From NCBI GenBank assembly GCA_050250755.1, contig JBFWOB010000020.1:1-64000 (forward strand): a stretch of 64,000 nt of DNA, given 5' to 3'. Numbering within the stretch: the stretch's first letter is position 1; every line of letters starts with the position of its first letter. The notes beneath the pieces were generated by a model. It worked only from the letters and a program-made list of their open reading frames with translations, was not told the origin of the DNA and searched no databases. Source of the stretch: Ga0077555 sp050250755. Lineage in GTDB: Bacteria; Pseudomonadota; Alphaproteobacteria; Rhizobiales; Hyphomicrobiaceae. Positions 9,201-17,579 of this stretch are shown here, piece after piece. Made by a program: the position numbers and the translations under genes.

Positions 9201-9228
9201 AATTGCGGCGTGTAGCATAGAGTGTCGC

Positions 9229-10461
9229 CTACTTGCTCTCGCTTGCGATCACATCACCAAAGAGCTCGAAGCTCTCCCCTTTGACCCGTGCGAGACGGAC
9301 CGCCTCGATCGGATAGAAGTCGGTGGCGCTGGTATTGATCTTTATGCCAGGGAGCAATAACGGAACTTCGAGATCTTTGAGGCTCGCCGCCTGCTTCATG
9401 ATATTCTCGCGAGTGAGATTATCGCCGCATCGCTTCAACACCTCGATCAAAGTTTGTGTGACGGCGTAGCCATAATTGTGGGTGTCTTCGGCCAAGTTCG
9501 CCGACGGCATGTACTTCGCCATGAACGCCTTCCACGCAACGACGTCCGCCGAATCCTTCCATTGCGGATCATTCATGTCTTTCCGGTAGAGGGCGAGAAT
9601 GATTCCTTGCGAGTTTTCGATTCCGGCTGGCTTGAACACCGATCCGAAGGACGATGAGACGTTATTGAGGTAGTGGATGGGCTTCCAGCCGATTTCCGCT
9701 GCCTTTTTGATCGCCTGGGCCGCGAACTTGGGGATGGTAATGTTGAAGAAGACATTCGCTCCCGAGTTCTTCAACTGGATCATCTGGCTGTCGACAGTGG
9801 GATCGGTCGATTCATACGTCGCCCGCGCGACAATGAGCTTCTCATTTTCCTTACCCAGCCCGCGCAGGAAGCCATTGTAATAGTCTTTCCCATAATCGTC
9901 ATTCTGCATCAGGATCGCGATCTTTGGATCCTTCACTGTCGAAATAATGTGCTTGGCAAAGATCGACGCCTCGGTCGCATAGTCCGGCTGCCAGCCCATC
10001 GTCCATGGGAACTGCTTCGGCTGGCCCCACTTCGATGCACCAGTGGCTACGAAGAGCTGCGGCACCTTTTTCGCGTTCATGTATTTGTGGATTGCGGTGT
10101 TGGGCGGCGTCCCGAGTGTGTTGAAGACAAAGAGAACCTGATCTTCCTCCACCAGCTTACGTACCATTTCGACCGTTTTCGGCGGGCTGTAGCCGTCGTC
10201 GTAGGTGATGAAATTGATCTTACGACCGTTGATGCCCCCATTGTCGTTCACCAGCTTGAATACAGCTTCGATCGTCCGGCCAATGTTTCCGTAAGCCGAC
10301 GCGTTGCCCGAATAGGGGCTGGTGTTGCCGATCTTTATTTCGGTATCGCTGGCGCCGGGATCATACTTCTTCTGGGCGGAGGCTGGCGCAGCGGCAATGG
10401 CGCTCGCCACCATCATGCTGGCAAACCAAAGCGTACGTTTCAGAGCGTGGGTCATATGCAT
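9229..10461 (-). CDS. Branched-chain amino acid type ABC importer, periplasmic binding protein
   Basis: A 410-residue type I periplasmic binding protein of the Liv/urea/amide class. A Sec signal peptide follows the start: ALKRTLWFASMMVASAIAAA with probable cleavage after ASAQ. The mature part has the family marks TEIKIGNTSPYSGNASAYG, INGRKINFITYDDGYSPPKTVEMVRKLVE and VLFVFNTLGTPPN. Two starts are possible: ATG 10461 (four bases after AGGAGG) and ATG 10455 (ten bases after it). Its stop lies 44 bases downstream of the livM-like stop codon, making it the distal gene of the operon. The ligand may be an amino acid, amide or aromatic acid; the residues do not decide it. Confidence 0.9.
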   Translation of the reverse strand: MHMTHALKRTLWFASMMVASAIAAAPASAQKKYDPGASDTEIKIGNTSPYSGNASAYGNIGRTIEAVFKLVNDNGGINGRKINFITYDDGYSPPKTVEMVRKLVEEDQVLFVFNTLGTPPNTAIHKYMNAKKVPQLFVATGASKWGQPKQFPWTMGWQPDYATEASIFAKHIISTVKDPKIAILMQNDDYGKDYYNGFLRGLGKENEKLIVARATYESTDPTVDSQMIQLKNSGANVFFNITIPKFAAQAIKKAAEIGWKPIHYLNNVSSSFGSVFKPAGIENSQGIILALYRKDMNDPQWKDSADVVAWKAFMAKYMPSANLAEDTHNYGYAVTQTLIEVLKRCGDNLTRENIMKQAASLKDLEVPLLLPGIKINTSATDFYPIEAVRLARVKGESFELFGDVIASESK

Positions 10462-10505
10462 GTATCCTCCTCTGCCGATTTTGTTGCGGATTTTCTTCTG
10501 ATGCT

Positions 10506-11591
10506 TCAGTTCTCGGGTTCTGCCGCTCCGCGCCGCAACAATCTTTGCCAAAGCGAGGCAATCCCTCCGGCGACGCCGGTCGGCATCAGATACATCAGTG
10601 CGATGAGCACGATGCCGTAGATCGTCCACGGCTCGAGTTCGATCGGCAGATGCACGGCATTTGAGATGGCCTTCGTTGCAGCGTCCGCATACTTTTCGAT
10701 GAGTTGGACAAAAGCGCCGCCGATCAGCGCGCCAGGCAGCGACGCGATGCCCCCGACGACCGCTCCAACCAGCAGCGAGATCGAGAGCTCTAACCGGAAG
10801 CTGTCCGGGGCGATGAACTCAAAGATAGTGGCATGCAGGGCGCCGGCTACGCCGGTGTAAAGCGCCGAGATGCCGAACGTCATCATCTTAATGCGGGCAT
10901 TGTTGATGCCCATCGTTTCTGCGGCCATGCCGTGATCGCGGATGGCCATCATAGCTCGCCCCATTCGGCTATCAACGAGATTGCGAGCCAGCCAAAACAT
11001 CACGACCGCGATGGAGAGCACTACAAGATACATCCACTGGTCAGGTGAAATCGGCAACCCGAAAGGAGCGTCGGGCTTGATCAGGTTCAGTCCTTGCACA
11101 CCGCCGGTCAGTTGCTCGAGATGGCGATACTTGAGCATCTGCGGAATGACGATCGCCAGCGCAAATGTCGCGAGCGCGAGGTAATGACCTTCGAGCCTCA
11201 GCGCCGGGTAACCGAACAGATAACCAAAGATAAAACAGACGATCGCCGCCGCCGGGATGGTTGCCCAATAGGGAGCAATTCCCTGGTCGATCAGGATGCC
11301 AGCGGTGTAGGCACCCAGCGCAAAGAAGGCGCCATGCCCCAGGGAGATCTGCCCGTTGAAGCCGGTAAGGAGATTGAGCCCGAGGACGGCAATGGCGAAT
11401 ACCAGCACCAGAGAGAGCTGCAGATAGCCGTAGTTAGAGATCAAACCCGTCATGTGGGTCAAGACGGGCAGGAACGCCGCCAGCGCCACCGCAACGTAAA
11501 GCCAGGGCGCAATGTGCGAGCGCTTCCACTCGACCGGCAAGGCCGATCGGGCGTTCTGTCCTCGCGTAGCGTCGCTTGCCTCGATCGCCAT
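10506..11591 (-). CDS. livM: Liv-type ABC importer permease LivM
   Basis: A 361-residue inner-membrane permease with about ten hydrophobic segments. The diagnostic LivM motif is LNLLTGFNGQISLGHGAFFALGAYT; a second conserved stretch is GYLFGYPALRLEGHYLALATFA. It starts three bases after the LivH stop codon, so it is translated in the same operon (order livG-livF-livH-livM-binding protein). The C-terminus ends with a basic segment RLLRRGAAEPEN in the cytoplasm. Symbol given for family only; substrate is not proven to be a branched-chain amino acid. Confidence 0.93.
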   Translation of the reverse strand: MAIEASDATRGQNARSALPVEWKRSHIAPWLYVAVALAAFLPVLTHMTGLISNYGYLQLSLVLVFAIAVLGLNLLTGFNGQISLGHGAFFALGAYTAGILIDQGIAPYWATIPAAAIVCFIFGYLFGYPALRLEGHYLALATFALAIVIPQMLKYRHLEQLTGGVQGLNLIKPDAPFGLPISPDQWMYLVVLSIAVVMFWLARNLVDSRMGRAMMAIRDHGMAAETMGINNARIKMMTFGISALYTGVAGALHATIFEFIAPDSFRLELSISLLVGAVVGGIASLPGALIGGAFVQLIEKYADAATKAISNAVHLPIELEPWTIYGIVLIALMYLMPTGVAGGIASLWQRLLRRGAAEPEN

Positions 11592-11594
11592 GTC

Positions 11595-12500
11595 CTAAAC
11601 CCGTTTGACGGTGATCCGCCCGAAAAGGCCACTCGGCTTCACGGTCAGGACGGTGATGAGGATGATGAGGGCGACGGTCAGTTTTTCGCCGTTGCCGATA
11701 ACGTACACCCCCGTTGCCCGTTCGAAGATATTTCCCAAATAGGCCACGAGGTTTTCGAGCACGCCGACCAGAAATCCACCCGCCACAGCCCCTCCCGGGC
11801 TGCTGATGCCTCCGACCAGCGCTCCGGCGAAGCCATAGAGCAGGATGCCCGCCATCATGTTCGGCTCCAGATAAACGACCGGGGCCACCATGCAGCCGGC
11901 GACGGCGCCGATGCCGGCTGCCAAGCCCCAGCCGAGCGCCAGCATCCAGTCGACCGGCACGCCGGCAAGTCGTGCCGAGACGGGATTTTGCGCGGCCGCC
12001 CGCATTGCCAGACCAAGCGGCGTGAAGCGAAAGAAGAAGAACAGAGCCACCAGCAGTATCAGCGTTACCAGGATCATCCCGATCTGATGCGGTCCGATGT
12101 AACCAGAACCGGCGAAGCTGACATCGGGAAATGGCGATGGAAACGGCTTGATCGTGTGTGTCCAGATCGCGCCGGCCATGGAATGGAAGATGGCGAGAAG
12201 CCCGATGAAAACGACAACAATCGAGAGAACAGGCGCATCATGGAGAGGGCGCAAAATAATACGCTCGATCAGCATATCGGCGATGAAAGAGGCGATGATC
12301 GCAAGACCAAACGCTGGCCAGAAGCCCATTCCTGTTTGATAGAAGGCCCACGCGATGTAGGTCGAGAACATCGCCATTTCACCCTGGGCAAAATTCAGAT
12401 GGTCGGTTGCGGTGTAGATCATCACCAACGCGAGAGCGAGCAGCGCGTAGATGGCGCCGTTCGCGAGACCGGCCGCAACCTGCTGGATCAATTGCTCCAT
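11595..12500 (-). CDS. livH: Liv-type ABC importer permease LivH
   Basis: A 301-residue permease that forms the channel with LivM. It starts MEQLIQQVAAGLANGAIYAL, the standard LivH opening, followed by HLNFAQGEMAMFSTYIAW. The remainder has about eight membrane helices and ends LFGRITVKRV. ATG 12500 is preferred over an upstream TTG at 12512, which would overlap the livF stop codon. The livF stop is 8 bases upstream, so the two are probably translationally linked. Confidence 0.93.
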   Translation of the reverse strand: MEQLIQQVAAGLANGAIYALLALALVMIYTATDHLNFAQGEMAMFSTYIAWAFYQTGMGFWPAFGLAIIASFIADMLIERIILRPLHDAPVLSIVVVFIGLLAIFHSMAGAIWTHTIKPFPSPFPDVSFAGSGYIGPHQIGMILVTLILLVALFFFFRFTPLGLAMRAAAQNPVSARLAGVPVDWMLALGWGLAAGIGAVAGCMVAPVVYLEPNMMAGILLYGFAGALVGGISSPGGAVAGGFLVGVLENLVAYLGNIFERATGVYVIGNGEKLTVALIILITVLTVKPSGLFGRITVKRV

Positions 12501-12508
12501 CGCGCCTC

Positions 12509-13222
12509 TCAATAGCCCAGGTAGGATTTGCGGATCTGCTCGTCGCCTTTCACCGCCGCTGCGTCGCCCGACATCACGACGCGGCCGGTTTCCAGCACAT
12601 ACGCCTGATCGGCAAGATCGAGTGCCAACGACGCATTCTGCTCGACGAGCAACATCGAGACATTTGCTTCGTCGTTGATGCGCCGCATAATGCGGAAGAT
12701 TTCCTGAACGATCAGCGGCGCGAGCCCGAATGACGGCTCATCGAGCAGCATGAGACGAGGCCGCAGCATCAATGCGCGGCTGATCGCCAGCATCTGCTGC
12801 TCCCCGCCCGACAACGTCCCTGCCTGCTGATTGATCCGTTCGGCAAGCCTCGGGAAATAACTGAGCACCATCTCGCGATCGCGCTGCACCTCCCGCCCGC
12901 TTCCGCGCGTAAAAGCGGCAATCCTTAAGTTCTCGTCGACGGAAAGGTTGGTGAACGTTCCACGTCCTTCGGGCACGTGCGCGACCCCGAGCTTCACGAT
13001 CTTCTCGGTTGCGAGACCCGAGATGGGCCTGCCGTCGAATGCCACATCACCCGAGGTGCGCACCATGTTGCAGATGGCGCGCAGAGTGGTCGTCTTGCCG
13101 GCGCCGTTCGCACCCAGCAACGTCGTGATTCCACCGGGCTCAATCGCGAAGGAGACGCCGTGCAACGCCTGGGATTGCCCGTAGTATGCCGTCAGGTTGC
13201 GGACCTCGAGCAATCGCGCCAT
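12509..13222 (-). CDS. livF: Liv-type ABC importer ATP-binding protein LivF
   Basis: A 237-residue ATPase subunit. Walker A GANGAGKT is at residues 37-44, the signature is LSGGEQQMLAISRAL, Walker B LMLLDEPSFGLAP, and the switch His is replaced by Gln in LVEQN as is normal for LivF. The C-terminus AYVLETGRVVMSG is standard. All catalytic motifs are intact, which matters because the partner LivG has an altered signature motif. It starts three bases after the livG stop codon. Confidence 0.94.
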   Translation of the reverse strand: MARLLEVRNLTAYYGQSQALHGVSFAIEPGGITTLLGANGAGKTTTLRAICNMVRTSGDVAFDGRPISGLATEKIVKLGVAHVPEGRGTFTNLSVDENLRIAAFTRGSGREVQRDREMVLSYFPRLAERINQQAGTLSGGEQQMLAISRALMLRPRLMLLDEPSFGLAPLIVQEIFRIMRRINDEANVSMLLVEQNASLALDLADQAYVLETGRVVMSGDAAAVKGDEQIRKSYLGY

Positions 13223-13225
13223 GCC

Positions 13226-14035
13226 TTACGCCCCCGTTCCGAGATAGGCGCGGATTACCTCGGGATTGCGCTGCACCTGCGATGGCGTTCCCTGCGCGAT
13301 CTTCTTCCCGAAATCAATCGCGACGACTTTGTCGGAGACCGACATGACGAGGCTCATATGATGCTCGACCAGCAACACAGTAACTTTCTGGGTGTCGCGG
13401 ACGCGCCGGATCTGGGCTTCGAGCGTTGCTACCTCGCCGTGATTGAGACCGGCGGCTGGCTCGTCGAGCAGGAGAAGCTTCGGGCTTGACGCTAATGCAC
13501 GCGCCAACTCGACGCGCTTTCTAATCGGAAAGGGCAGGGGTCCGGCAGGGAGATCTGAAAACGGGGCAAGATCCATGAATGCGATCAATTCGCGCGCACG
13601 CTCCGCGATACGCCGCTCCTCAGGCTGGGTCGACGGCAGACGCAACGCCGAGGCGACAAACCCTGCACTTGTCTCACTATGGCAGCCGACCTTGATGTTA
13701 TCGAGCACCGACAGCTTGTCGAACAAAGCCACGTTCTGGAAGGTGCGCCCGATGCCGAGTTTGGCGATCCGGTGGCGTGGTTCCGACAAGATTGATCGCC
13801 CCTCGAACCGGATATCGCCGGTCGTCGGTTCATAGAGGCGAGACAAACAATTGAAGAGCGTCGTCTTGCCGGCACCGTTTGGTCCGATCAACCCCGCGAT
13901 CTCACCGCTCGAGATATCGAAGCTAATGCCATCGAGAGCGACTATTCCGCCGAAGCGCACTGTTACGCCGCGGACAGAAAGCAGAGGCGAAGCAACGGGC
14001 ACGCCTAACCCATCAGCAGAAGCGAGCTCCGCCAT
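13226..14035 (-). CDS. livG: Liv-type ABC importer ATP-binding protein LivG with altered signature motif
   Basis: A 269-residue ATPase, first gene of the Liv operon. Walker A GPNGAGKT is at residues 51-58, the Q-loop at GRTFQN, Walker B LLLLDEPAAGLN at about 187-198, and the switch His in LVEHH. The signature segment reads LPFPIRKRVELARALA. LivG proteins normally have Gly where this one has Pro170, the position of the second Gly of LSGGQ. The start is ATG 14035 (MAELASADGLG); an upstream TTG at 14047 is less likely. It is divergent from the aspartate-dehydrogenase-like gene with 210 bases between. Whether the Pro changes activity is not known; LivF in the pair is canonical. Confidence 0.92.
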   Translation of the reverse strand: MAELASADGLGVPVASPLLSVRGVTVRFGGIVALDGISFDISSGEIAGLIGPNGAGKTTLFNCLSRLYEPTTGDIRFEGRSILSEPRHRIAKLGIGRTFQNVALFDKLSVLDNIKVGCHSETSAGFVASALRLPSTQPEERRIAERARELIAFMDLAPFSDLPAGPLPFPIRKRVELARALASSPKLLLLDEPAAGLNHGEVATLEAQIRRVRDTQKVTVLLVEHHMSLVMSVSDKVVAIDFGKKIAQGTPSQVQRNPEVIRAYLGTGA

Positions 14036-14245
14036 ACGCGCAACCAACGCCGGCCAATGCGTCCGGCCTCCCTATGAGCAGTTGCCCGGTTGCATGCCCA
14101 GAATAGGCCGATGTCCGAGCTTATCATTTTAGTCTTAGCGACTGACCTATCGCCGCAGAATAACTTGCCGCTTTCCTAAGTTCTGGTCCAGTAGTCAATT
14201 GCTGAAATAATAGAAAGATTGCCTCCGGGGGAGGGGACAGAGGAG

Positions 14246-15061
14246 ATGGGTTTGCCCTTGAAACTGGCCATCGGCGGACTTGGCGCCATCGGTATGACCG
14301 TCGCAAGCCGCATCGACGACGGTGAATTGCCCGGTATCACGTTGGCGGCGGTCTCGGCACGCGACCTGGACAAGGCCCGCAACAAGCTCGCGCGCCTGAA
14401 GCATATGCCGTTGCTCGTATCTTTGGCCGAACTTGCCGATCATGCTGACGTGGTGCTCGAGAGCGTTCCCGCGCGCTATTTCACCGAGATCGCAGAGCCT
14501 GCTGTCGCCAAGGGGCGCATCTTGATGCCGCTGTCGGTCGGTCAGCTCCTGACGAATATGCATCTCGTCGAAAGGGCCAAGGCAACCGGGGCGCGCATTC
14601 TTGTCCCGACCGGCGCACTGCTCGGTCTCGACGCTGTCCGCGCTGTTGCCGAAGGAAACGTGAGGAGTGTCCGCATCCTCACGCGCAAGCCGCCGCGAGG
14701 AATCGCAGGGGCGCCGCATCTGGTTCGTAACGGAATCAGTGTCGATGGCTTGACAGCACCGCTCAAAGTATTCGAGGGCACAGCGCGAGAAGCGATTGCG
14801 GGCTTTCCCGCCAATGTCAACGTCGCGGTCGCTCTTTCGCTTGCGGGCATTGGTCCAGACCGCACCATGATCGAGATCTGGGCAGACCCGGCTGTCGATC
14901 GCAATATCCATACCATCGAGGTACGCTCGGACAGTTCGGACTTGTCGATGACGATCGCCAACATTCCGACCGAGGAAAACCCCGCTACGGGCAAGATTAC
15001 GGCGCTGTCGGCGATCGCAGCGCTGAAGCGGCTTACGGCACCCCTCGTCGTGGGAACCTGA
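14246..15061 (+). CDS. L-aspartate dehydrogenase (NadX-like) family protein
   Basis: A 271-residue NAD(P)-dependent oxidoreductase. The N-terminus KLAIGGLGAIGMTVASRI is a Rossmann dinucleotide fold, and the C-terminal half has the family-specific VPTGALLGLDAVRAVAEG, LTRKPPRGIAGAPH and GFPANVNVAVALSLAGIGPDRT. Aspartate dehydrogenases oxidise L-aspartate to iminoaspartate, used in NAD synthesis in some organisms. No nadA or nadC is adjacent, so a catabolic role is equally possible. ATG 14246 follows GAGGGGACAGAGG. It is divergent from the Liv operon and 105 bases upstream of the ICL/PEP mutase gene, suggesting a shared amino-acid-related role. Confidence 0.8.
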   Translation: MGLPLKLAIGGLGAIGMTVASRIDDGELPGITLAAVSARDLDKARNKLARLKHMPLLVSLAELADHADVVLESVPARYFTEIAEPAVAKGRILMPLSVGQLLTNMHLVERAKATGARILVPTGALLGLDAVRAVAEGNVRSVRILTRKPPRGIAGAPHLVRNGISVDGLTAPLKVFEGTAREAIAGFPANVNVAVALSLAGIGPDRTMIEIWADPAVDRNIHTIEVRSDSSDLSMTIANIPTEENPATGKITALSAIAALKRLTAPLVVGT

Positions 15062-15166
15062 TCTGCCTCTTTCCGCGAGCTTCGCCGGCGCCCGCTTTGC
15101 CGTCGCTTGTCGGGCTCGCGGGAGAAACCTATCGTCAAGCAGAACGAGCCTCCAAAGGAGACCACA

Positions 15167-16066
15167 ATGTCCGATGCGCATGCGCCGTCAAAATCACTCG
15201 CGGAGATGATCCGCTCCGGCCCCATGGTGGTGGCACCCGGCGCCTACGATTGCATCACTGCAAGGTTAATCGAGCAGGCGGGCTATCCTGCCGTCTACAT
15301 GACCGGTGCCGGCACATCGGCTGCGCACGGCCTCCCTGACTACGGTCTTGTGACGATGTCGGAGATGGTTGCCAACGCCCGCCGCATCACGAGTTGCATC
15401 TCGGTTCCGCTCGTCTCGGACAGCGACACCGGTTATGGCAACGAGTTGAACGCCTATCGCACTGTCCAGGAATTCGAGCGCGCGGGCGTTGCGGCGATTC
15501 ACATCGAAGATCAGGTTTTCCCGAAGAAGTGCGGCCATCTCGATGACAAGGAACTCGTCTCCATCGAGGACTACACCGCGAAAATTCGCGCCGCTGCGGC
15601 CGCCCGGCGCTCGAAGGATTTCCTGATCATCGCCCGGACGGATGCGCGCGCCGTCGCCGGTTTCGACGAGGCCGTCCGCCGCGCCAATGCTGCAGCCGAC
15701 GCGGGCGCGGATCTCATCTTCCTCGAAGCCCCGCAAACGATGGAGGAAGTCGCCAAAGTGCCGCAAGTGATCAAGGCACCCTGCCTGCTCAACATGGTTC
15801 TATCCGGCAAAACGCCACCGGTGAACCTGAAGGACGCCGAGAAGATGGGCTATCGAATCACTATCCTGCCGGGGATGCTGCTTTCGTCGATCGTTGGCCT
15901 TTGCGACAAAATGCTGGCAGAGGTCAAAGAGACTGGGAACCTGTCTCAGCCCTACAATCAGGGCGGTCCGGGCAAAATCTTCGCGCGTTTCGGCGCCGAT
16001 GAATGGGATGCCCGGCGGACGGCCTTCCGTGATGCGGCGCCTGCGAAGCGATCGGCAGCAGAGTAG
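15167..16066 (+). CDS. Isocitrate lyase / PEP mutase family enzyme
   Basis: A 299-residue TIM-barrel lyase. Motifs are YMTGAGTSAAHGLPD, the metal-binding SDSDTGYGN, HIEDQVFPKKCGHLDDK (with the catalytic KKCGH loop), and LIIARTDARAVAGFDEA. The family includes 2-methylisocitrate lyase, dimethylmalate lyase, oxaloacetate decarboxylase and carboxyphosphonoenolpyruvate mutase, all cleaving or forming C-C or C-P bonds of 2-oxo acids. The specificity cannot be read here. ATG 15167 follows AAAGGAG at a good distance. A second family member lies at the right edge of the window (63320-64000). Confidence 0.88.
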   Translation: MSDAHAPSKSLAEMIRSGPMVVAPGAYDCITARLIEQAGYPAVYMTGAGTSAAHGLPDYGLVTMSEMVANARRITSCISVPLVSDSDTGYGNELNAYRTVQEFERAGVAAIHIEDQVFPKKCGHLDDKELVSIEDYTAKIRAAAAARRSKDFLIIARTDARAVAGFDEAVRRANAAADAGADLIFLEAPQTMEEVAKVPQVIKAPCLLNMVLSGKTPPVNLKDAEKMGYRITILPGMLLSSIVGLCDKMLAEVKETGNLSQPYNQGGPGKIFARFGADEWDARRTAFRDAAPAKRSAAE

Positions 16067-16121
16067 CATCGCGTCGACAAACGCACGGCTCACCCGGCTT
16101 CGCGGTTCGGCCGCGCGACTT

Positions 16122-16174
16122 GCGGAGATCCCATGAGGTCTCCGCGGCCGATCACGGATTCGTGATCGGCCGCG
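16122..16174. terminator. Two overlapping hairpins after the ICL/PEP mutase gene
   Basis: The larger hairpin has 14-base perfect arms CGCGGCCGATCACG (16143-16156) and CGTGATCGGCCGCG (16161-16174) around the loop GATT. A smaller one pairs GCGGAGA (16122-16128) with TCTCCGC (16139-16145) and shares three bases with the larger, so only one can form fully. They follow the stop codon at 16066 by about 56-77 bases. No T-run follows, so this may be a Rho-aided terminator or a 3' stabilising structure. Confidence 0.5.
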
Positions 16175-16436
16175 CTCGAACGCTATATTGAACAATGATC
16201 CTATTTATATATATTCGGACCGAACCGGATCGTATAGATGGCATGCGGGTAAACCACCCTCATCGGCACCTCGATTTCCATGGCTCGGCTGATTGGGCTG
16301 CGAGCGTATCCGTTTCCTGCCGCCTGTTTGCAAAAACAGAGGCTTAACGACCAATTGGTCGAGCTGTTTGTTGCGGCTTTCGTCCGCCGAGACTAGACTT
16401 GAGTATATATTGCGACGCAAGCCAGGGGCGCTCGTC
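16175..16436. promoter_or_regulatory. AT-rich leader upstream of the OmpA-domain gene
   Basis: No gene is supported here. The stretch is locally AT-rich, notably TTTATATATATT near 16204-16215 and AGTATATATTGC near 16402-16413, standing out in a GC-rich chromosome. Such stretches are plausible promoter regions for the OmpA-domain gene at 16437. I could not assign a definite -35/-10 pair. Confidence 0.35.
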
Positions 16437-17462
16437 ATGAACGTCGGAACGATGGTTGCCACGGCGGCATTACTTCTCGTTGCTTGCTCGCCCGCACAAG
16501 CACAGAGCCAGGATGGCCAATCTCTGCGCGATATTTTGAACCGTGCACAGTCACAGTCCGATCGCAAGGCAGTCGAAGATCTCATTGGCAAGTTGCGCGG
16601 TCCTTCCCCCGCTCAGCCAGCTCCGCCCGCACAACCAACGGGCGCATCTGCTCCGTCAACTACGCCCGAGTCTGCACCCGCATCGACCACCGCCGATACC
16701 GCCGCCCCTGCTAGCATGCCGTCGGACCTTCCGGTGGCATCGGAGACGCCAGCGCCAAATGCCACGACGGCTGCTCCTTCAGCGCCCCCTTCTGCTCCGC
16801 CACTAGCCACAGCGCCGACCATAGACAGCATGCCCGCGGTTCTGACCGAATCACCCGCTGCCGCGACCACTACCGCTACCTCTGCTCCAGAGACGCCTGG
16901 CTCGACCTCTCCGTCACCTCCATCACCTCCGCCTTCCGAGGTGACCGCTGTGCAGCCCGCAGCGACACCAACGTCGGCGCCCGCGATCCATCCCGTGGGC
17001 GCACCGATCGGGCCGGCAGAGGCTGTTCCAACGCCGATCGGTCCTTCGGAAGCCGAGGTGGCTCGCGCGCCGCAGATCGCTCTCGAGAAGGGGTTGCCCA
17101 ACGTCGATATCGAGGTTCTATTCGGCTATGATTCGAGCCAGATTACCCCTGCCGCCGCTGAAAGCCTCTTGAACCTGGGTCATGCACTAAACGACCCGCG
17201 GCTTGCTGGACAACGCTTCGTAATCGCTGGGCACACCGACGCGCGTGGTTCGCGCGCCTATAATGGGGCGCTTTCCCAGCGCCGTGCACAATCAGTACGG
17301 CAGTTCCTGATCGAGCACTTCAAGATCGCCCCCGATAATCTTGTCGCGCGCGGCTTCGGTGAAACGCAACTGAAAAACCCGCGCAATCCGCGCGGCCCGG
17401 AGAACCGCCGCGTTCAGGTCATTAATTGGACGGGCCAAACCGCAGTTCAGAATAGACGATGA
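16437..17462 (+). CDS. OmpA-domain envelope protein with Pro/Ala/Thr-rich linker
   Basis: A 341-residue exported protein. The signal region MNVGTMVATAALLLVACSPA contains LVAC, which fits a lipobox, but AQA-QS just after could be a signal peptidase I site, so lipoprotein or secreted form is open. A Pro/Ala/Ser/Thr-rich, probably unfolded linker covers about residues 60-220. The C-terminal OmpA/MotB domain has VLFGYDSSQITPAAAESL, IAGHTDARGSRAYN, LSQRRAQSVRQFL and NRRVQVINW, and should bind peptidoglycan. The kinase gene starts 117 bases downstream on the same strand. Confidence 0.85.
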   Translation: MNVGTMVATAALLLVACSPAQAQSQDGQSLRDILNRAQSQSDRKAVEDLIGKLRGPSPAQPAPPAQPTGASAPSTTPESAPASTTADTAAPASMPSDLPVASETPAPNATTAAPSAPPSAPPLATAPTIDSMPAVLTESPAAATTTATSAPETPGSTSPSPPSPPPSEVTAVQPAATPTSAPAIHPVGAPIGPAEAVPTPIGPSEAEVARAPQIALEKGLPNVDIEVLFGYDSSQITPAAAESLLNLGHALNDPRLAGQRFVIAGHTDARGSRAYNGALSQRRAQSVRQFLIEHFKIAPDNLVARGFGETQLKNPRNPRGPENRRVQVINWTGQTAVQNRR

Positions 17463-17579
17463 TGTAAGCCTCGAAGGTCTACTCACCCGAGAGTACGAAG
17501 TCACAGTTGGAGAGCGGCGCGACCGAGATAGACGCATGAGACTATCTCGAGCGCCGGAGAGCGGAACGTAGCAGCGGTC

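Noticed and set aside
11094..12515. A 473-residue open frame on the plus strand across livM and livH
   Set aside because: Composition is dominated by Arg, Gln, His and Asp with no domain. The minus strand has two complete permeases here.
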